This document shows, piece by piece, positions 1-43,406 of a DNA stretch of 64,000 bases. Position 1 is the first letter of the stretch. Each line of letters starts with the position of its first letter. The notes under the pieces are model-generated. The model saw only the letters and a program-made list of their open reading frames with translations, had not been told where the DNA came from and searched no databases. The position numbers were made by a program, and so were the translations under genes. Source of the stretch: Zeus faber (Eukaryota; Chordata; Actinopteri; Zeiformes; Zeidae). The stretch spans positions 29,864,017 through 29,928,016 of the forward strand of contig OY482849.1 of the NCBI GenBank assembly GCA_960531495.1, read 5' to 3'.

Positions 1-15
1 TGTGTGTGTGTGTGT

Positions 16-99
16 ATGTGTGTGTTTGAGTCACATTGGCCTGCTGAAAAATTGATTATGTGTGTGTTTGAGTCACATTGGCCTGCTGAAAAATTGATT
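16..99. repeat. 42 bp tandem duplication
   Basis: Positions 16-57 are repeated exactly at 58-99 (unit contains GAGTCACATTGGCCTGC), beside a (TG)n run. Confidence 0.9.
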
Positions 100-378
100 A
101 TTCAGCAGGAATCCACCAAGAGGTGAGAGGAGGGAGGGTGCACGTGTCAGAAAAAGAGGGGAAAGAGATGGCGAGCTGTACAGGAAGGGAGGAAGGAGCC
201 CTCGTCCAATGGGAAGGGAGTGGCGGCGGCCACGTCAGAGGCCACTGTTTGAAGGGGTAAAGGGAATAATTGAGATCAAGTATCCCCACATGCACCCGCG
301 TTAGGTACGATCTCGGACATGCATCGGTATTCAGCGTGCGATCGTGCTCATGTGCGAACATGCAAACACACTAATGCC

Positions 379-420
<42 letters not shown>

Positions 421-982
421 TTTACAGTGTGTTTTTTCGCCCTAGTAGCGGCACAGTAATCGTTTGTGTCACCCCTTCCAACCACCCCAACCCTCCCCTC
501 CCCCTCCCCCCTCCCCCCGACATAGACACAAAAAGAGGGCGAGCAAGGGGAGAGGGAGGATTGGAGGAGGCAGGAAGCAGGGGAGAGAAACACGGCCCTG
601 CATGGAGAGCTTCCTCATACGGAATGGAAATATATGGAAATGCATCCAGCCGTTGGCAAAACACTCTGCAGAGGGAGGGCTACTTCTGAGAAGAGGCAAA
701 ATAGCACAAAAAATCTGTCTGTGTTTGTGTGTGTACGTGTGTGTGTGTTTGTGTGTGTACGTATGTGTGTGTGTGTGAGAGAGAGAGGGTGAGTGCGTGT
801 GAGGAAGCAAAACGGTTGAAGTGCACATATATATTGCACTTATATATTTATATATAAATATATATATACTGTATATATCTATAGATACAGTTTGGTATGA
901 TGGCACTTGTGGTTCTGCATGTGTATAAACATAGACACACACGCTACATAGGTTTTAGTTTTCTGTGTGTGTGTGTGTGTGC

Positions 983-1013
<31 letters not shown>

Positions 1014-1963
1014 GATAAGATTGCCACTAACCTTGACGCATTAGAATCAAAAACTCATACACAGGCATGGCAGGTGACCAGCAGACAACCTCTCTATGCA
1101 CGTCAGTACAGCAGTAACAACTCCTCCGCTGACTCCTCCACCCCACCCACCCCCGCCGCCTCGGATTGGAATGAATGGATCGACAAAAAAAAAAAAAAGA
1201 AAAAAAAGAAAAGCATTCATTTGTTAAAAGATCTATTTATTTATTTTTCGGGCTTTCTCAGCTTAAAACGTTCCGTGTACCCCCTGCCCTCCCCTGCGCT
1301 AATGATCTCTCTTCCAGTCCCGCTGAGAAAACCACTGTTGGGGGTCTCAGTGTCCCCGCGAGGCTCCCTCCTGCTCGGAGAGCCGACTTCACTTAGCCGT
1401 ACCTTCCTGCGCGCGAGTTTGTCACTTACCAAAGTGGGTGTAACCTGAGTTTTCCTTTGCTGTCCTCTCCTCTTCTCTTCCTCCCTCTCTTCCCCCCTCT
1501 TCCCCCTCTCCTCGTCGACGTCCTCCCCCTCCTCCGTCGCCCCCCCCCCCCCCCGTGTGTCCCGCTCTCCGCCTTTTCCTCTCCTGTCCTCTTCAATCCC
1601 ATGTAACCCCGTGTCTCTTCGCTTCGCACCTGGTCCCTTTCTGCCGCCCTCCTCCTCACGCCCCCCCCTCTCACTTTTTTCCTCTCCCCTTCTCCTCTCC
1701 TCCCCTCCTCCCCTCTCCTCACCTCCCGTCCTGCCTTCTACTCATCTCTCCCCCTCTCATCTCCTCTCCTCCCTCCTCCCCATCTCTCCCCTCCTTTCGC
1801 CACCCCCCCCCTTTTCCTCCCCTTGCCTCCCTTCCCTTCTCATCACCCCCCCCTCCTCTCCTCACCTCTGCTCTTCCCTTCTCCCCATCTCTCCCCTCCT
1901 TTCTTCCCCTTCTCCTCCCCCGTCCCCCTTTTTTCCTCTCCTCCTCTCCTCTCCTCTCTCTAG

Positions 1964-19729
<17,766 letters not shown>

Positions 19730-22700
19730 GAGCTCGCTGCCCGGCCCCCCACCACGCCCCCTCAGCCTGTGAGGAACACTCTCCCCTACCTATACCCCCA
19801 CCCCCCACCCCACCCTCTTTTGTTTATTGCCCTCCCACCCCCCACCCCCATCCTCCATCAACATACGGACACGCATACAGAAACGCCTCTGTCCTTGAGA
19901 GCCCCCAACCCCCACCCCCGCTTCCTCTCCTCTTCCTCTTTCGGCCATTTTGCTCTCCGAGAGAAGAAACTGACTCTTCCCAGACAGACTGAGGACAAGA
20001 CAGGTGTCCATCATGGCAGCTCAGACAGGCAGCTGGGTGGAGCCCGGCGACCCTGGCTCCCACCGCAGCACCTCCGATCCTCCTCCGCAGTCCCCCACTG
20101 GGAGGCCATCGCATTAACCTCACGGCATCTTTGCACTCTTCATGGGTTTGGGTAATGGCCGCAGCCGGTCAGAGCGGCGAGAGCGGGGGAAGATAGGGAT
20201 CCCGTCCACGTTCAGTGGAGACGGGTCGAGGGAGAGGAATCTGACTGGCCCGGGACGACGGCTACATTGACACGCGGCGCCGGCGCAAAACCCCCCTCCG
20301 GCGCTGTGTTTCCGGGAAGGTGATCCATGTAAGAAGGGTAGAAACATTAACCAAATATCACATCCATGATGCATTTGCATGCAAGGTTTTTTCGCTTACT
20401 CCTCCTCTCCATAGCCCCCGAAGAGCAACCACGGCAAGTCGTTTCGCCGCATAACCACCAACCACGTAGTCTCACAGGCCTACAAACCTGTTAATCAGTC
20501 ACCCAATCAAAAAGCGGAAGAACTGCACTTGAATGTAAGAGGGACATTATCAGATATGGGTTGGAGTCTGAATAATGATGTCTTAATTTGTTACATGGAC
20601 TTTGTATGGAGTTGTTCCCATAGGCAGCACTTTGCTCGCCTGATGTGGTGTGTCCGTATTTGTTGAATTCAATGCATGTGTTTGAGCTATGAGCTCCTGC
20701 ATGCTTGCCAAACTGCTTTAGTGTTGTTTCTTTTGTATTTCTATGTGTAGTTGTGTCTCACTTATGTCCTCATCAACTTATCCTTGCCCTGTGTAATGTG
20801 AACCGTGTAAGGAAAAATGACTTCTTTTTTTCTGAGTGCTTTTTTTAAAAACATCGTTATTTATTTATGGGTCAGATTCTTTGGCTCAAGAATGGATAAG
20901 CTTGAGACCAACCCCACACCCCCCCCCCTCCTCTCCCCCCTCTGTGTGGTAAAATGTGACATGTTCCAATGGTTAAACTGTCTCTGTTAGTTTGTTCTAT
21001 GCGTGAACCTCTAAAACCTATGTGCGGTTTTGAGGAGAGTGTCAGACGCCATTGCCTTGACTTCTTCCTAACTCTGGGAGGTCTCTATGCTTGCTCTGTA
21101 CAGGACGTGGGTCCTAAACCTGCCCCCACACAGGGCGTTGGTCCCCATATTAGCCCATGTGGGCAATCAAATCCATATTTTGGACTATTGCATATTCCTG
21201 TATATAAACTGACGAGGTAAAGGGTTTACGAAGACCCTGAATCTTTTTCATAAGAGGACTGTATTTAAGATTATAAATTATTTTACTCCCATTATAAGTA
21301 CTTAAGACAGAGACCTGGGTATACATGACGACTGTATTGCTTGTAAATAATGTAGATAGTACAAAACTGAGTCATGTGCATGAGATTTAAGACAAAGAAA
21401 CAGCAAAAACAACATGTTAGTGGCTATGGACTGAGAGGATTTTAACTGCTTCACTTTAAGAGTATCCAATATAAGTGTTACTGAAAAGAACATTTTGTTA
21501 AGCATGCAATTGAAAAACCTAATGTTAGAAATATAAGTGGGAAAAACAAACTTAGCTGAAACAATTATCTTTCAAACAAGACATTTACACTTTGTGCTTT
21601 TGTTTTTTTTGGCTAGCAAAAACTAAACCCTTTTTGCCGGTGGTGCCAACTACTATGAATGCTATTTTGCCTACAAATATGTTATGTTGGGGAAAAGTAA
21701 ACCCCCAAATATCAGCACATTTTAGATCCACAGAGGCAGTACAAAGTGCTTAAGGAGTAGGGAAGATCTAGTGATAGTTCAACTGTAGACAGAGGTCAAG
21801 CCTTTGAAGATGACGGTGAAGACGATGACGAAGATGACGAGCGATGATATATATTTTTTTTCTGTTGATGAAACGAGAGACAGCCCGCGACAGGACGAGG
21901 GCGCTGCATGCGATGGCGCGGCGTCGACCTTCGGCAGCGTAGTGGCTAATAAAGAGAAACAGCTGATCCAGCCTGGCCTCCAGCCAAAGCTTTCCATCTG
22001 AAATGGAAGGGAATGTCTTTCCCCCCCCCCCCTCCTCCTCCCCCACTTTACTTTGTTTTTTTGTTTTTCTATTCTTCTCCAGTCTCCTCATGCCACTGCC
22101 ATTGTATGACCTGTACTCTATAGTTCTAGACAGCTCTGTTTAGAAAGTGCCTGCTCACTAACAGAAAAGTGCAAGATAATATCAGGAACCATCTATTGTA
22201 TGTCCTCTAAAGGGTTAACAGGTACCTGTTTATTTTCCTAAATTGTGTGTTGAAGACTCTGCTCAAGGAAAAAAAAAAAAAAAAAAAAGGTTTTAACTTG
22301 ATAATCCAAGTCTAATTTAAAAACTCTAATTTGTCGGTGGTATGAATGAACGCTTATGGCCTGATGATGTAAGGTTTTGATTGACAGGAATCAGTAATTA
22401 CGGTAACATGTTTTGCCCCATACTTGTATGTGCATTTTGCAGTGTTAGTACAAAAAAAAAAAAAACATGGAATTGAGCTTCTGTGTGTGATAGACACAAG
22501 AGTCAAAGTTCTGATGTCACTGTTAAACGAAAGGTGTGTTGTTCTGCATGAACCTGTTACTTTATCTTGCCTCAAAAATGTTCTTCCAACATTCGACATA
22601 AAGCGTAACCTACAAGTTTTCTTTCAAAAAGAAGCTGTCACACCCATCTTCCCTTCTTGTGTTTCTCTCTCTTTCAGTCACCAACTCTTTCCCACGGATG

Positions 22701-22941
22701 CACATACACACACGTACACATACACACACGCGCATGCATACGAACACGTACACACACACGCACACGCACACGCGCGCGCACGCACACGCCTGCGCGGAAA
22801 AAAAAACAACAACAAAAAAAAAAAACTTTCCTCTCTCTGTGCTTATTTCTTTGGGAACAGTTAAAACTCTCCCTCAGATTATCTCAGGGTTAAAGAACAG
22901 TGAGATGGAGAACGGAGTGTGTCACGCTCAACTGACACACC

Positions 22942-22997
<56 letters not shown>

Positions 22998-24252
22998 TCT
23001 GTGTGTTTGCATTCTTTGTATACGTGTGTGTGTGTGCGCGTGCGCCTGTGTGTGTGTGAGAGAGATAATGTGTGTGAGAGTGTGTGTTAGAGATGCTCCA
23101 ATTGATCAGCCACCAAACAGTTTTGGATAATATATCCAAGTACGCTCTGAATTGTGTTCTTCTCCACGTTCATTCTTTAAACAAATTCTCAACATTTGTG
23201 ACAACTGATAATCAAAAGTAAGATCTTTTTCGCCCCGACTCCCAATATTCTTATTTCAAATCTAATTTTAAACGGACGAATCTAATTCTGTTTACGTAAT
23301 CCGTCGACCTCAAACTAAGATGCGCATTTGTTTTCTAAGCGTATGTATCAATACAAATTTGGTGAACTTGTATTTTTCTAGCGATGAGACGATTTCACTC
23401 GCCCAAAAAAAGCGTCTTTTAATATTTGTAAATGCTCGAGAGTTTTTTGTACTGAGACTTCTTAAGGCAACTGTCTAGAATTTGTACTGAATATTTACCC
23501 AACCGATTTTCTTACTCTTCTGGATTCTCGTCCCCCCTTTTCCGATGAAGCACAATTGGAGCATCTCTCTTACGTGCGTTTTTGCATCCCTCCTCTGATT
23601 TGGAGCGTCCGGAGGGGGCAGCCACGGCCTCGCGCCGGACGCTCCGGCCCCGGGGCCGCTCACGCCGCCGGCGTGGTGGCGGCCCTGTGACCCACCCGCG
23701 CCGCCTTCCTCCCCTCGCGTACGCGTTCCCTCGCATTCCAAACGCCGCCGCTCCCCGTCGCCGAGACACCGGTATGCACCTTTTTCACACGTTGTACAGA
23801 TGCCGCACAGCCGCACTGACCCCGCACGCACGCACGCACAGGAGAAAAAAAAAAAAGAAACCCATGACAACGAGTTCCGATTCGCAGAGGATGGTGACTG
23901 TGGAAAGAATGGTGTTTTTAGAACATAAAATAGAGATATACAATGAAAAGACATCGCCATGCCAGACGGCTGGTAGACATGCCGGGAGATGACCTCCTGC
24001 CCTTGGAGGTCGACCCGGAGATAAGAGATGTGATCCCACACGAGGCGGCTCTCAGAGGAGCATGGCCACACACCACACTGCATGCCACAACGGTAGACCC
24101 TTAGAGATAAGTTCTATGGCTAGAACCTGTTCCCTCCCTTCCTCTTCTTGCGTCCTGTCCAGGCTCTCTCTCTCATTCCGCGCTACGTCACACCCCTTGC
24201 CTGCTGTTGTGCTCTCCTCGTTGTGTTGCTGTCTACCTCTCCATTCAACATT

Positions 24253-24299
<47 letters not shown>

Positions 24300-24520
24300 C
24301 CCCTTTTTTGTAGGCTAGTTTTTATTGATTTGTTTTATTTTTTACAATTGTGCATGCACAAGCATCACTAGATAGCTGATGCTTTTAAAATAATATTTTG
24401 TTGCTGAGGCCATGCAAAGTGTTTTTGAATTGCCCTTATATGTGGAAAATGTCTTCTGAATGCTTTACATAATTTCTGCTGTAAAATGAAATCAGAATAA
24501 AAAGAAAATTTGCACTTTAG
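19730..24520 (+). other. camta1: probable camta1 3' UTR and flank
   Basis: No further conserved coding exon is evident after the stop. The stretch is mostly AT-rich with UTR character. An AATAAA hexamer at 24496-24501 follows a run of short AT-rich sequence and is the best candidate poly(A) signal. Earlier sites are possible. It holds (CA)n, (TG)n, poly-A and CT repeats and a GC-rich block at 23.58-23.86 kb, so part of it may instead be intergenic. Confidence 0.5.
20416..20536 (+). other. possible alternative 3' exon of camta1
   Basis: A strong acceptor (CCTCTCCATAG) precedes an open stretch beginning PKSNHGKSFRRITTNHV, followed 121 bp later by AAT|GTAAGA. It could be an alternative terminal or UTR exon; the peptide is not recognised. 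Confidence 0.25.
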
Positions 24521-24876
24521 ATGTTTTATTTTTTTGTCTGGTGGTAACTTCTTATATCCTTAATTATATAAAAACAGCTCAAAGATCATTGTATATATAG
24601 ATTGTATTGTATATATATATATATAATATGAAAAAATATATAATTGTATATAATATAGATATAGTAAATGGAAATTATAGCAGATATTATATTATAGTAA
24701 GGACATATAACCTATAAGATATAACAATGTAATAGATTACTGAGAATGAATACTTTTTTTGGATTAGTTAATTATGTAAATTGTTTGTGTCCAATGTGTA
24801 AAATCTAAACTGGGTAGATACAATTTGGTACTAAAATGTGACGATTTATGTTTGCATCATTTTTTTATCCTCATTT

Positions 24877-25585
<709 letters not shown>

Positions 25586-26199
25586 TTATTTATTTATTTA
25601 TTTATTTGTTTGTGTATTTATTTTTCGATCTATTTATTTATTTATTTATCTATATATTTATTAATTTATTTATAGATCAATATATTTATTAATCTACATA
25701 TTTATTTAATTATTGATCTATTTGTTTATTTATCCATACATTTATTAATTTATCGATCTATATATTTATTTATTTATCCATATATTAATTAATGTATCGA
25801 TCTATATATATACATATTTATGTATAGGTCTATCTATTTAGTTTTTTATCTATATATCTGTGTATTTATTTATCTTTATATTCATTTTCTCGGTGTTCTT
25901 CCATAATCTGTTTGAGAAACTCCAATTCCTAAACTCATCTAATAGTCGGGCAACACCAACACGTTTTAAAATATGTATGCGCATGCGCACGAAGCCGTTA
26001 TTACGGTACTTACCGGAAATGCCGTGCGCTCCGCAGCTGATAAGGACGTGGTTCGTTCCGGCGAAAAAGTGGAGTCCGCTGCCATAGGGCAGCCGCGTTT
26101 AGTGTGGGATTTATCCCACTGTAACCGACCATATCACCTCTTTTTAACCCGGAGGAACTCCCTTTTACTCTACAATGACACTTTTGCTGTTTCCTTTGG

Positions 26200-26347
26200 A
26201 AAACGTCGACACAGTTCGCGGCGGAGTGTTCTTATAGAAACAATGAAGGCCTCTCGCAGTCTCCATTAGCTGCTGAAAACCCGGAGCTGCGGTGGATTTA
26301 AAGCCAGGATTAAAACGCTGTTCGACGCGACGACGAGACTCGGCCCG
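26200..26347 (+). promoter_or_regulatory. hipk1: probable hipk1 promoter and non-coding first exon
   Basis: A CpG-containing block from about 26.0 kb includes an ETS-like ACCGGAAA site near 26013. It runs into a stretch ending GGCCCG|GTGAGT at 26347/26348, a strong donor. With the acceptor at 27407 just before the hipk1 ATG, this would be a 5' UTR exon and a 1.06 kb intron. The TSS is not defined. Confidence 0.5.
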
Positions 26348-26864
26348 GTGAGTTATCCCGCTGTTTCTATGCCGGCTCTGCTTGTTATCATTGTTATTAT
26401 TATTACTGCCGTTATTATCATCATTATTATTATTATTTTGGCCTATTTTAACCAGCGGGTTAGGCAATCTGGTGGAGAAAGGAGCTTTACGATGACGCTG
26501 TGTGGAAAATCCCAGCGCCGTAGAGGGTGAACCGTGCTGGATTATATAATATAATATAATATAATACAATGGTGGACAGATTGGTGCCTTGTATGTTGTT
26601 GTTTTTATATATTTCACTAGTTAAATCAATGGCCTTCTCACGGACGCGGTGGTTTTCCGTGACCTGCGCCAGCCAGTTAGATTGGTTTCGTTATCGTTTA
26701 AATCGATGTGTGAGCGTGTTTCCGTCTCAGAATCCATGCAAAAATATCTACATTCGGAGCCTGAAATCGGCTCGCGTCGATGTTGTTTTGCCCTCCATGC
26801 AGACTATAAACCATAAACAGTCCGTCCGTCTTCAACCTTGCTCCGAGAAAATGGCTTTGGTCCT

Positions 26865-26912
<48 letters not shown>

Positions 26913-27367
26913 GAGACCTCCACCGCAGTCAGACCTGCATTTCAGCTTGGATTGGAACTCTATTTATACCTATATAACAACAATTAGATATGTGTTTTTT
27001 TTATGGAATTATTTTTTTCATAATTTTAACCTAGTTTTTTTTAACCATTTGAACCTATCCAAATTGTTTTCGTTGGCCATGGGCACAGTTTGCTGCTGTC
27101 ACTTCTGCATGAATCCCGACGCACTCCCCTATCCCTCCCTGTGGATCTGTCAGAATGAATATTCCACCATCATGGTGATCAGTGATCACCTTTGACCTGT
27201 TACTACTATGCTATTCACAGGCCATAGGGTTGAGAAATGCTGCCTTAGTTAATGTTGTGATTGTTTGTTCTGCAATACTGGCGTTATGGTGTTTTTCCGA
27301 AAAATGTCGTTTTCATATGCTTCTGTGCTAAATATATTCAAAAGTGAACTATCAAATAGTTTGTTGA

Positions 27368-38174
<10,807 letters not shown>

Positions 38175-40245
38175 GGCGCCGCGCGCGCGCCATTTTAACC
38201 ACCAAACTAATTCTACTTCCTCCACACACCACCACAAAGGAACTCCTGAATCCACATTATCGGTAGATTGACTAGTGGGCGGGTTGGGTCACTTATTTAA
38301 TTGCTGCATTTCACTATAAGGAAACATTTTACTTATGGCTAGTTTTACATGATATTTTGGACAATTTTAGTATGTTTTTTAAAATGTTTGGCATTATTTG
38401 GTATTGTATTGGTTTACCTATCTTTGGAGAAGTATGTTTTAGTTTAACCCATATTTTACTCCTCCTCTTATTCAGAGTGTAGAATAAGGCATTGTGGTAA
38501 ATGTTATGTTTCCTCTGTTAATCCTGAGGCTGTGTGTGAAGAGAGATTCCTCCTTCCACGAGCTGCAACGACACTTTGGCTGAACCTAGAAGCCTTGCAC
38601 ACAGAGGCTAGCGGAGCACTAGCTGAAAAAGGTTTTTGGGTCATTTTGTGTTTCACGTGTCCCACACTAGTCCGGCGACTATTCCCCTGTGTTTTGGCTT
38701 ATGTGTTTCGCTGTCTCACTACCCGTGTCTCAATTAAGTGTTTCTTTTAATCAAGCATAAATTATGTTTTGTCAGGCGGGGGGAGGCTTTCGCAGAAAAA
38801 CAAAAACTTTCTCGGCACCCAAAAGTGACCACGAAAAACTTTTGCGATGGGTTTTGCTCACGCTGGAAAAGCGTTTGTTTGGTTTTTTTTTTTTTGGGGG
38901 TTTTTTTTCGTTTGTTTGTTTTTTCAATATTTTAATTTAAATGCACATGTGATTTCACTCTTAATGTGGTGAGTGTTTAGGCAGGGCCAGTCAGGTCGTT
39001 ATGCAATAGAATCCTTTTAACTTTGTCAACTGTGAGTGCTGAATGTATTAAGTTATAAGTATGGTAATGAATGGCGTGTCCATCTTCAGGAACAAATTAA
39101 TCACGTTTTAATGTGTAAAGATAATGGACTTAAGGGGAAAAAAAATTTGTTGTATCCCTCCCCAACCCAAGACATCTTTTCGAACTCCCCGCTACTCCCA
39201 AACCTGCTGATCAGTAGCCAGAATAAAAAATGGATTTGTTAGCAAGCTTTTCCAAATATTTATATAACAGAACGATGAGATTTCTTATCATTTAATTTTT
39301 TTGTGTGTTTGAGTAGAAACTAGCAAAAATACTAGCCATGGAAAAAATAAACAAAAAAACAAAACCTATAACTGACTGCAATATGATTAATAGAGAGCCG
39401 TAAAGGAATACTCTCTTTTTGGGTTATAGACTTCTAACTAAGTTGTACAATATTTTATTTTAATTTTTTTTTGGGGAAGCTCTGTAGCAGTTTCAGCTCT
39501 GATCAGCATTTAGTGTGCACACACCTCACCAAGTTTGTGCTGTCTCATAACAGTAAAGAGTGAACTCTGATATTAGTGTGCATTGTAATTTAGTTTGGAA
39601 AAAAAAAAAATTAATAAAAAGAGTTGAAACTGTACAGTTTTCTTATCATGCCATGAATTTCTTTATCCAGTCACATACTGTAGGACGACGTGATATTATA
39701 CATGCAAATCTGCAACTGGGCTTTGGTCTTGTTTGGATTTAGTATGGTGAAATGTAGACTATATTAATATTTTTGACTCGCTACATGCTACTGTATACGG
39801 TATGGGTAGTAATTATTGTTGGGTTGTCTGTGTACTTAACAATTTCATGCGCACTGTATTTTTTTTTTACATTTTATTTTAATGTCTTATTTGGTAGCAA
39901 TACTCAATGTGGTTGGAACTACACAGTCGAATTAACCACTTTAACAACTTAATCTGCCACGGGCCGTGGTCGAATAAGTTAATTCTCAAAGTGTGTTATT
40001 CAGAGCCCAAAAAAAAAAAGGCTTTTTAGTTATTCCTTCCTGTTGTGTTTGCATCCATACTATTATTAATGTCAAACTATTTAACTGTTTGTATCTCATC
40101 TTTCCATGGTATACTCAAGAGGCTATCTGGTAGACTAATTCAGGGAAACAGTTTCAGCTCAAATAATCCACTATCACTGTCTTTTTTTGTTTGTTTGTTT
40201 GTTTGTTTGTTTGGTTTTTTTTTTCAATAAAATAACCTTAAGTCC
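38175..40245 (+). other. hipk1: hipk1 3' UTR
   Basis: About 2 kb of AT-rich sequence with poly-T runs and no conserved coding. AATAAA at 40226-40231 is the best distal poly(A) signal; internal AATAAA hexamers occur near 39350 and 39612. Confidence 0.65.
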
Positions 40246-40619
40246 GCCATGGTTTTATTTTGTCACCGTTTGTCAAGAATGGGTTGACGCAAACATTCCC
40301 CAAGCGTTCCAAAGACAAAACAAATGGCCACAAACCACAACTTTTTAAAGACAAACTGAAATACTTTGCACTGGGGTACGTGGTGTAGGGGCAGGTGGTC
40401 CCCCAAAAAACAAACTTTCATGGCGAAAAAATAAAATAAAGAATTAAATTAAAAGAACATCGAACTTAAACAATCCCCACCGGCATGAGTGAGGTGTGTG
40501 TGTGTGTATATATATGAATATTGTAATATGTATGCATATTCAATATATACCTAAAAAATAACTCAAATAAATAAAATCATATATTTTTTTGCTGCAGCTG
40601 CTAAATGACTTCATATCAT

Positions 40620-41010
40620 AAAGTCGTTTAGCTGCTGTTCCGTACATTGCCGCTAGGGGCGGAGGTGTCGCTGTAGGGAACAGCAGCGTTTCGTGAAAAC
40701 GCCGATTTCCCTCTAGAGTCCCTGAGGTTCCACAGCGACCTCCGAGCAGCGCGGCGGCGATGCGGGTCGCCCCCAAACTCCCAAACCCCGGCGGAGGAGC
40801 GGGTAGGTGGACATCTGTCAGCCGGGCCGGGGAAAACCAATCGCGGCGAACCGTGTTTGCCGCGACACGGACCCGGCGCCTCCGCCCGCACAGGCCCGTG
40901 CTAGCACTAGCCAGCGTCGCCATGTTGCGGCGCTGGATAGAAACCGCAGCGGAGGACTGGAGCGAACGTCCATTCAAATGAGATCCAGAGACCTTCGTGT
41001 CGTTCGACGC
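40620..41010. promoter_or_regulatory. CpG-rich promoter-like block
   Basis: GC- and CpG-rich DNA with CCAAT near 40837 and, on the minus strand, AACATGGCGACGCTGG at 40923, a YY1-like element overlapping an ATG. An open frame of about 128 codons starts there (MATLASASTGLCGRRRR), but no family was recognised. On the + strand a possible donor GCGG|GTAGGT lies at 40801. Confidence 0.4.
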
Positions 41011-41994
41011 GAGCGTCACGTTTAATGTGAATAAGAGCGAAAAGCGTCCGTCGTGTGTAGGGGGCCCTCTTTATTAAGGTCGAATTGAACGCGGCGCGAA
41101 CTTTAAACGCCATGTTGTCACTCAGCCACACTCTTACTGTGACCTCAACTCTCTTTACATTTTCCAGAACTTTCCTCAAGTCTTAACGAAGGAAACGCCG
41201 TTGTTGTCATAGCGTTTCCCCTGGTAATTCTTCAAATGCTGTATTTGTTGTTTCGTCAACTAGGTCGGATCCTTATTTCGACATTAGCGTGTATTGAATA
41301 GTGCATTGTATTCATGGGTCGGTACGTGTACAAATAACCAGGAGCCGGACGGTAATGCAGTGTGTTTATTTTGGGTGTCTTGTATAAACATAACTACGTT
41401 CCTTGTAATAAACGTGTCGAGGGGAACATCAACAGCTTATTGATCAGAAAATAAGAAATCAAATGAACGAGTAGGGATATTATATTATTAAGACATAAAC
41501 ACTAAAGAAAGCCATGATCCGTCTGATGGAAGGCCAGGTACTAGTGTCGTCCACGGAACCACCCCCAACATCTTCACCCCCCCCCCAACCTTTCATTCAA
41601 AATGTACAGGTTTGCCAATCATCTTAGATTAGTCACTCCCTGGAAACACGGTCCATACCGTTGTCTTAAGTTCGGACGTAGCACCGCGGTGAGGAAAGAA
41701 ACCCACCCGACGATTAACACGTTGGGCATGGTGCTTCACGGCGCCTCAGGAAACCCCACCTCCGGAAAGAACTTCGCAGCTCAACATAGTAATTAGGAAA
41801 TGGAAAGGTGGGGTCTGCGTGTCGGTGTTTTTGATCAGGAGTGAAAGTGCGACGCTGCAACAAAGACCGGCGGGCGAGGCGGCCAGGAGGTCTAGTGTGA
41901 AAACACCCCCCACGCACACACACGGTGTGTTTGTCCTGAGAAGACAGCCATGTTGGTTAATGGGGGCTAGTCCGTGACATATTCTCACCGTGCG

Positions 41995-42267
41995 ACTTTA
42001 CTCCCTGTACAACCACACGTGCAGTAACCAGGCGGCAGCAGATAACAGCCTGTGTTGGAAACATCCCACTTGCACAGTTGATCAAAGTCGACATCGCCGA
42101 AAATCTCCGGCGGCGGTCGAGACGTCTGCGTCGCCCACAGGCAGGAGACGATGCAGCCGCTCTTCTGCGGCGCCGACACGGGGTTCCAGGAGGTGCGCTC
42201 GCTCTGCAGGGCGCCCTGGATCTCTGCCCAGTATGGGTCGAAATGCACAGTGTGCTCCTGGTGCCTT
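41995..42267 (-). other. unidentified possible coding exon, GC-rich (minus strand)
   Basis: After an acceptor ATCCTCAG the minus strand is open, reading HTVHFDPYWAEIQGALQSER, PVSAPQKSGCIVSCLW and FGDVDFDQLCKWDVSNTGCY, to a donor-like CACG|GTGAGA or the TGA just after. Other frames are also open, as expected of GC-rich DNA, so coding status is uncertain. Confidence 0.25.
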
Positions 42268-43406
42268 CTGAGGATCATTTGGAGGCAAAAAAATAATAAA
42301 AATAACAGGCCGCAGGATCTCTGCAAGAAGCGCGTGGTTCTGTGATTTCTCAGGGCGTCTGGATGCATCCGGGTCCGTTTAAAAAGAACTGTCGAGAGCA
42401 CGGTAGAAAAAGGAAAATTATACAATCGCAGAAGCATTATTTTAACACATTGTATAAAAGTTGTTTTATTGGGACAGGGATTGCAGAAAAAAAGTGAAAT
42501 AAGATGAGTTCATAAGTAAAGCACAACAAAAATAGAACAATTACTTACTGAGATCCGTCGCCTTCCTCTGTAGTCGAAACAATTCGACTAATGCTAGAAA
42601 CTACAGCGAGTCTGTTCCTGTTGGGAGGGGGAATGTAGATAAAATGCTGCAAGGAACTGCTCAAGCCACCCTTGCTTCTGCAGAATTCTGGTTTGCCCAG
42701 AAGCCACCAACTGCAGCGAGCACTATTTCGTAATACACTCGATTGGAAAATGGCGCCCAATCAAAAAGATACATTCATAAAATGTCCTGCCAAGCAGGTA
42801 AATTTATTTGTATTTACTATGAAAACATACAATTTCACACAAAGATAAGTGAAGCATTGAAATTTGGTGTATAATCACACGAAAACACTCATGTACAACA
42901 GAACAGCGAGTGTTTGTTTTCAGGCCGTTTCCACTCCTGTGATGATCGGTGCACAGTAGAACCATTTGTAATAAATGCAACGCACGACAGTAAATTAGGA
43001 GCAGTTACGAGAGCCCGGGCCCTAAGCCTGTGTGTTGCTATCATCTCTGTCACTGCCTTGCTTAGCAAACATTTTTATTGGACAACAACAGACTAACCAA
43101 GGCGACGATTATAAATTAAAAAGAAAAAAGGTCAAAGAAAAGTGATCAAATCAAAAATATAGAACATGGTTGTGTCTTTATTCAAATCTATAGAGCCGTC
43201 GCTATACTGGTCAGCTAAGCCAATTAAAAAGGTATTGGTCACAAATTCCTTCTGCATGGACAGACAGGGGCGGCAGTTTGGCTCATGGGTTGCTGGAAGA
43301 GGGTTGCTGGAAGAATACCCAAGTTCGGGGCTTTTAATATGCAAAGTGAATAATGAATCAGGAGTCATGCGAGTATGTGATTGACTAGCTGTGACTTGTT
43401 GCTCAC

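Noticed and set aside
41600..41796. 65-codon + strand frame starting MYRFANHLRLV
   Set aside because: It has an ATG but no recognisable domain or splice partners; a chance frame of this length is expected.
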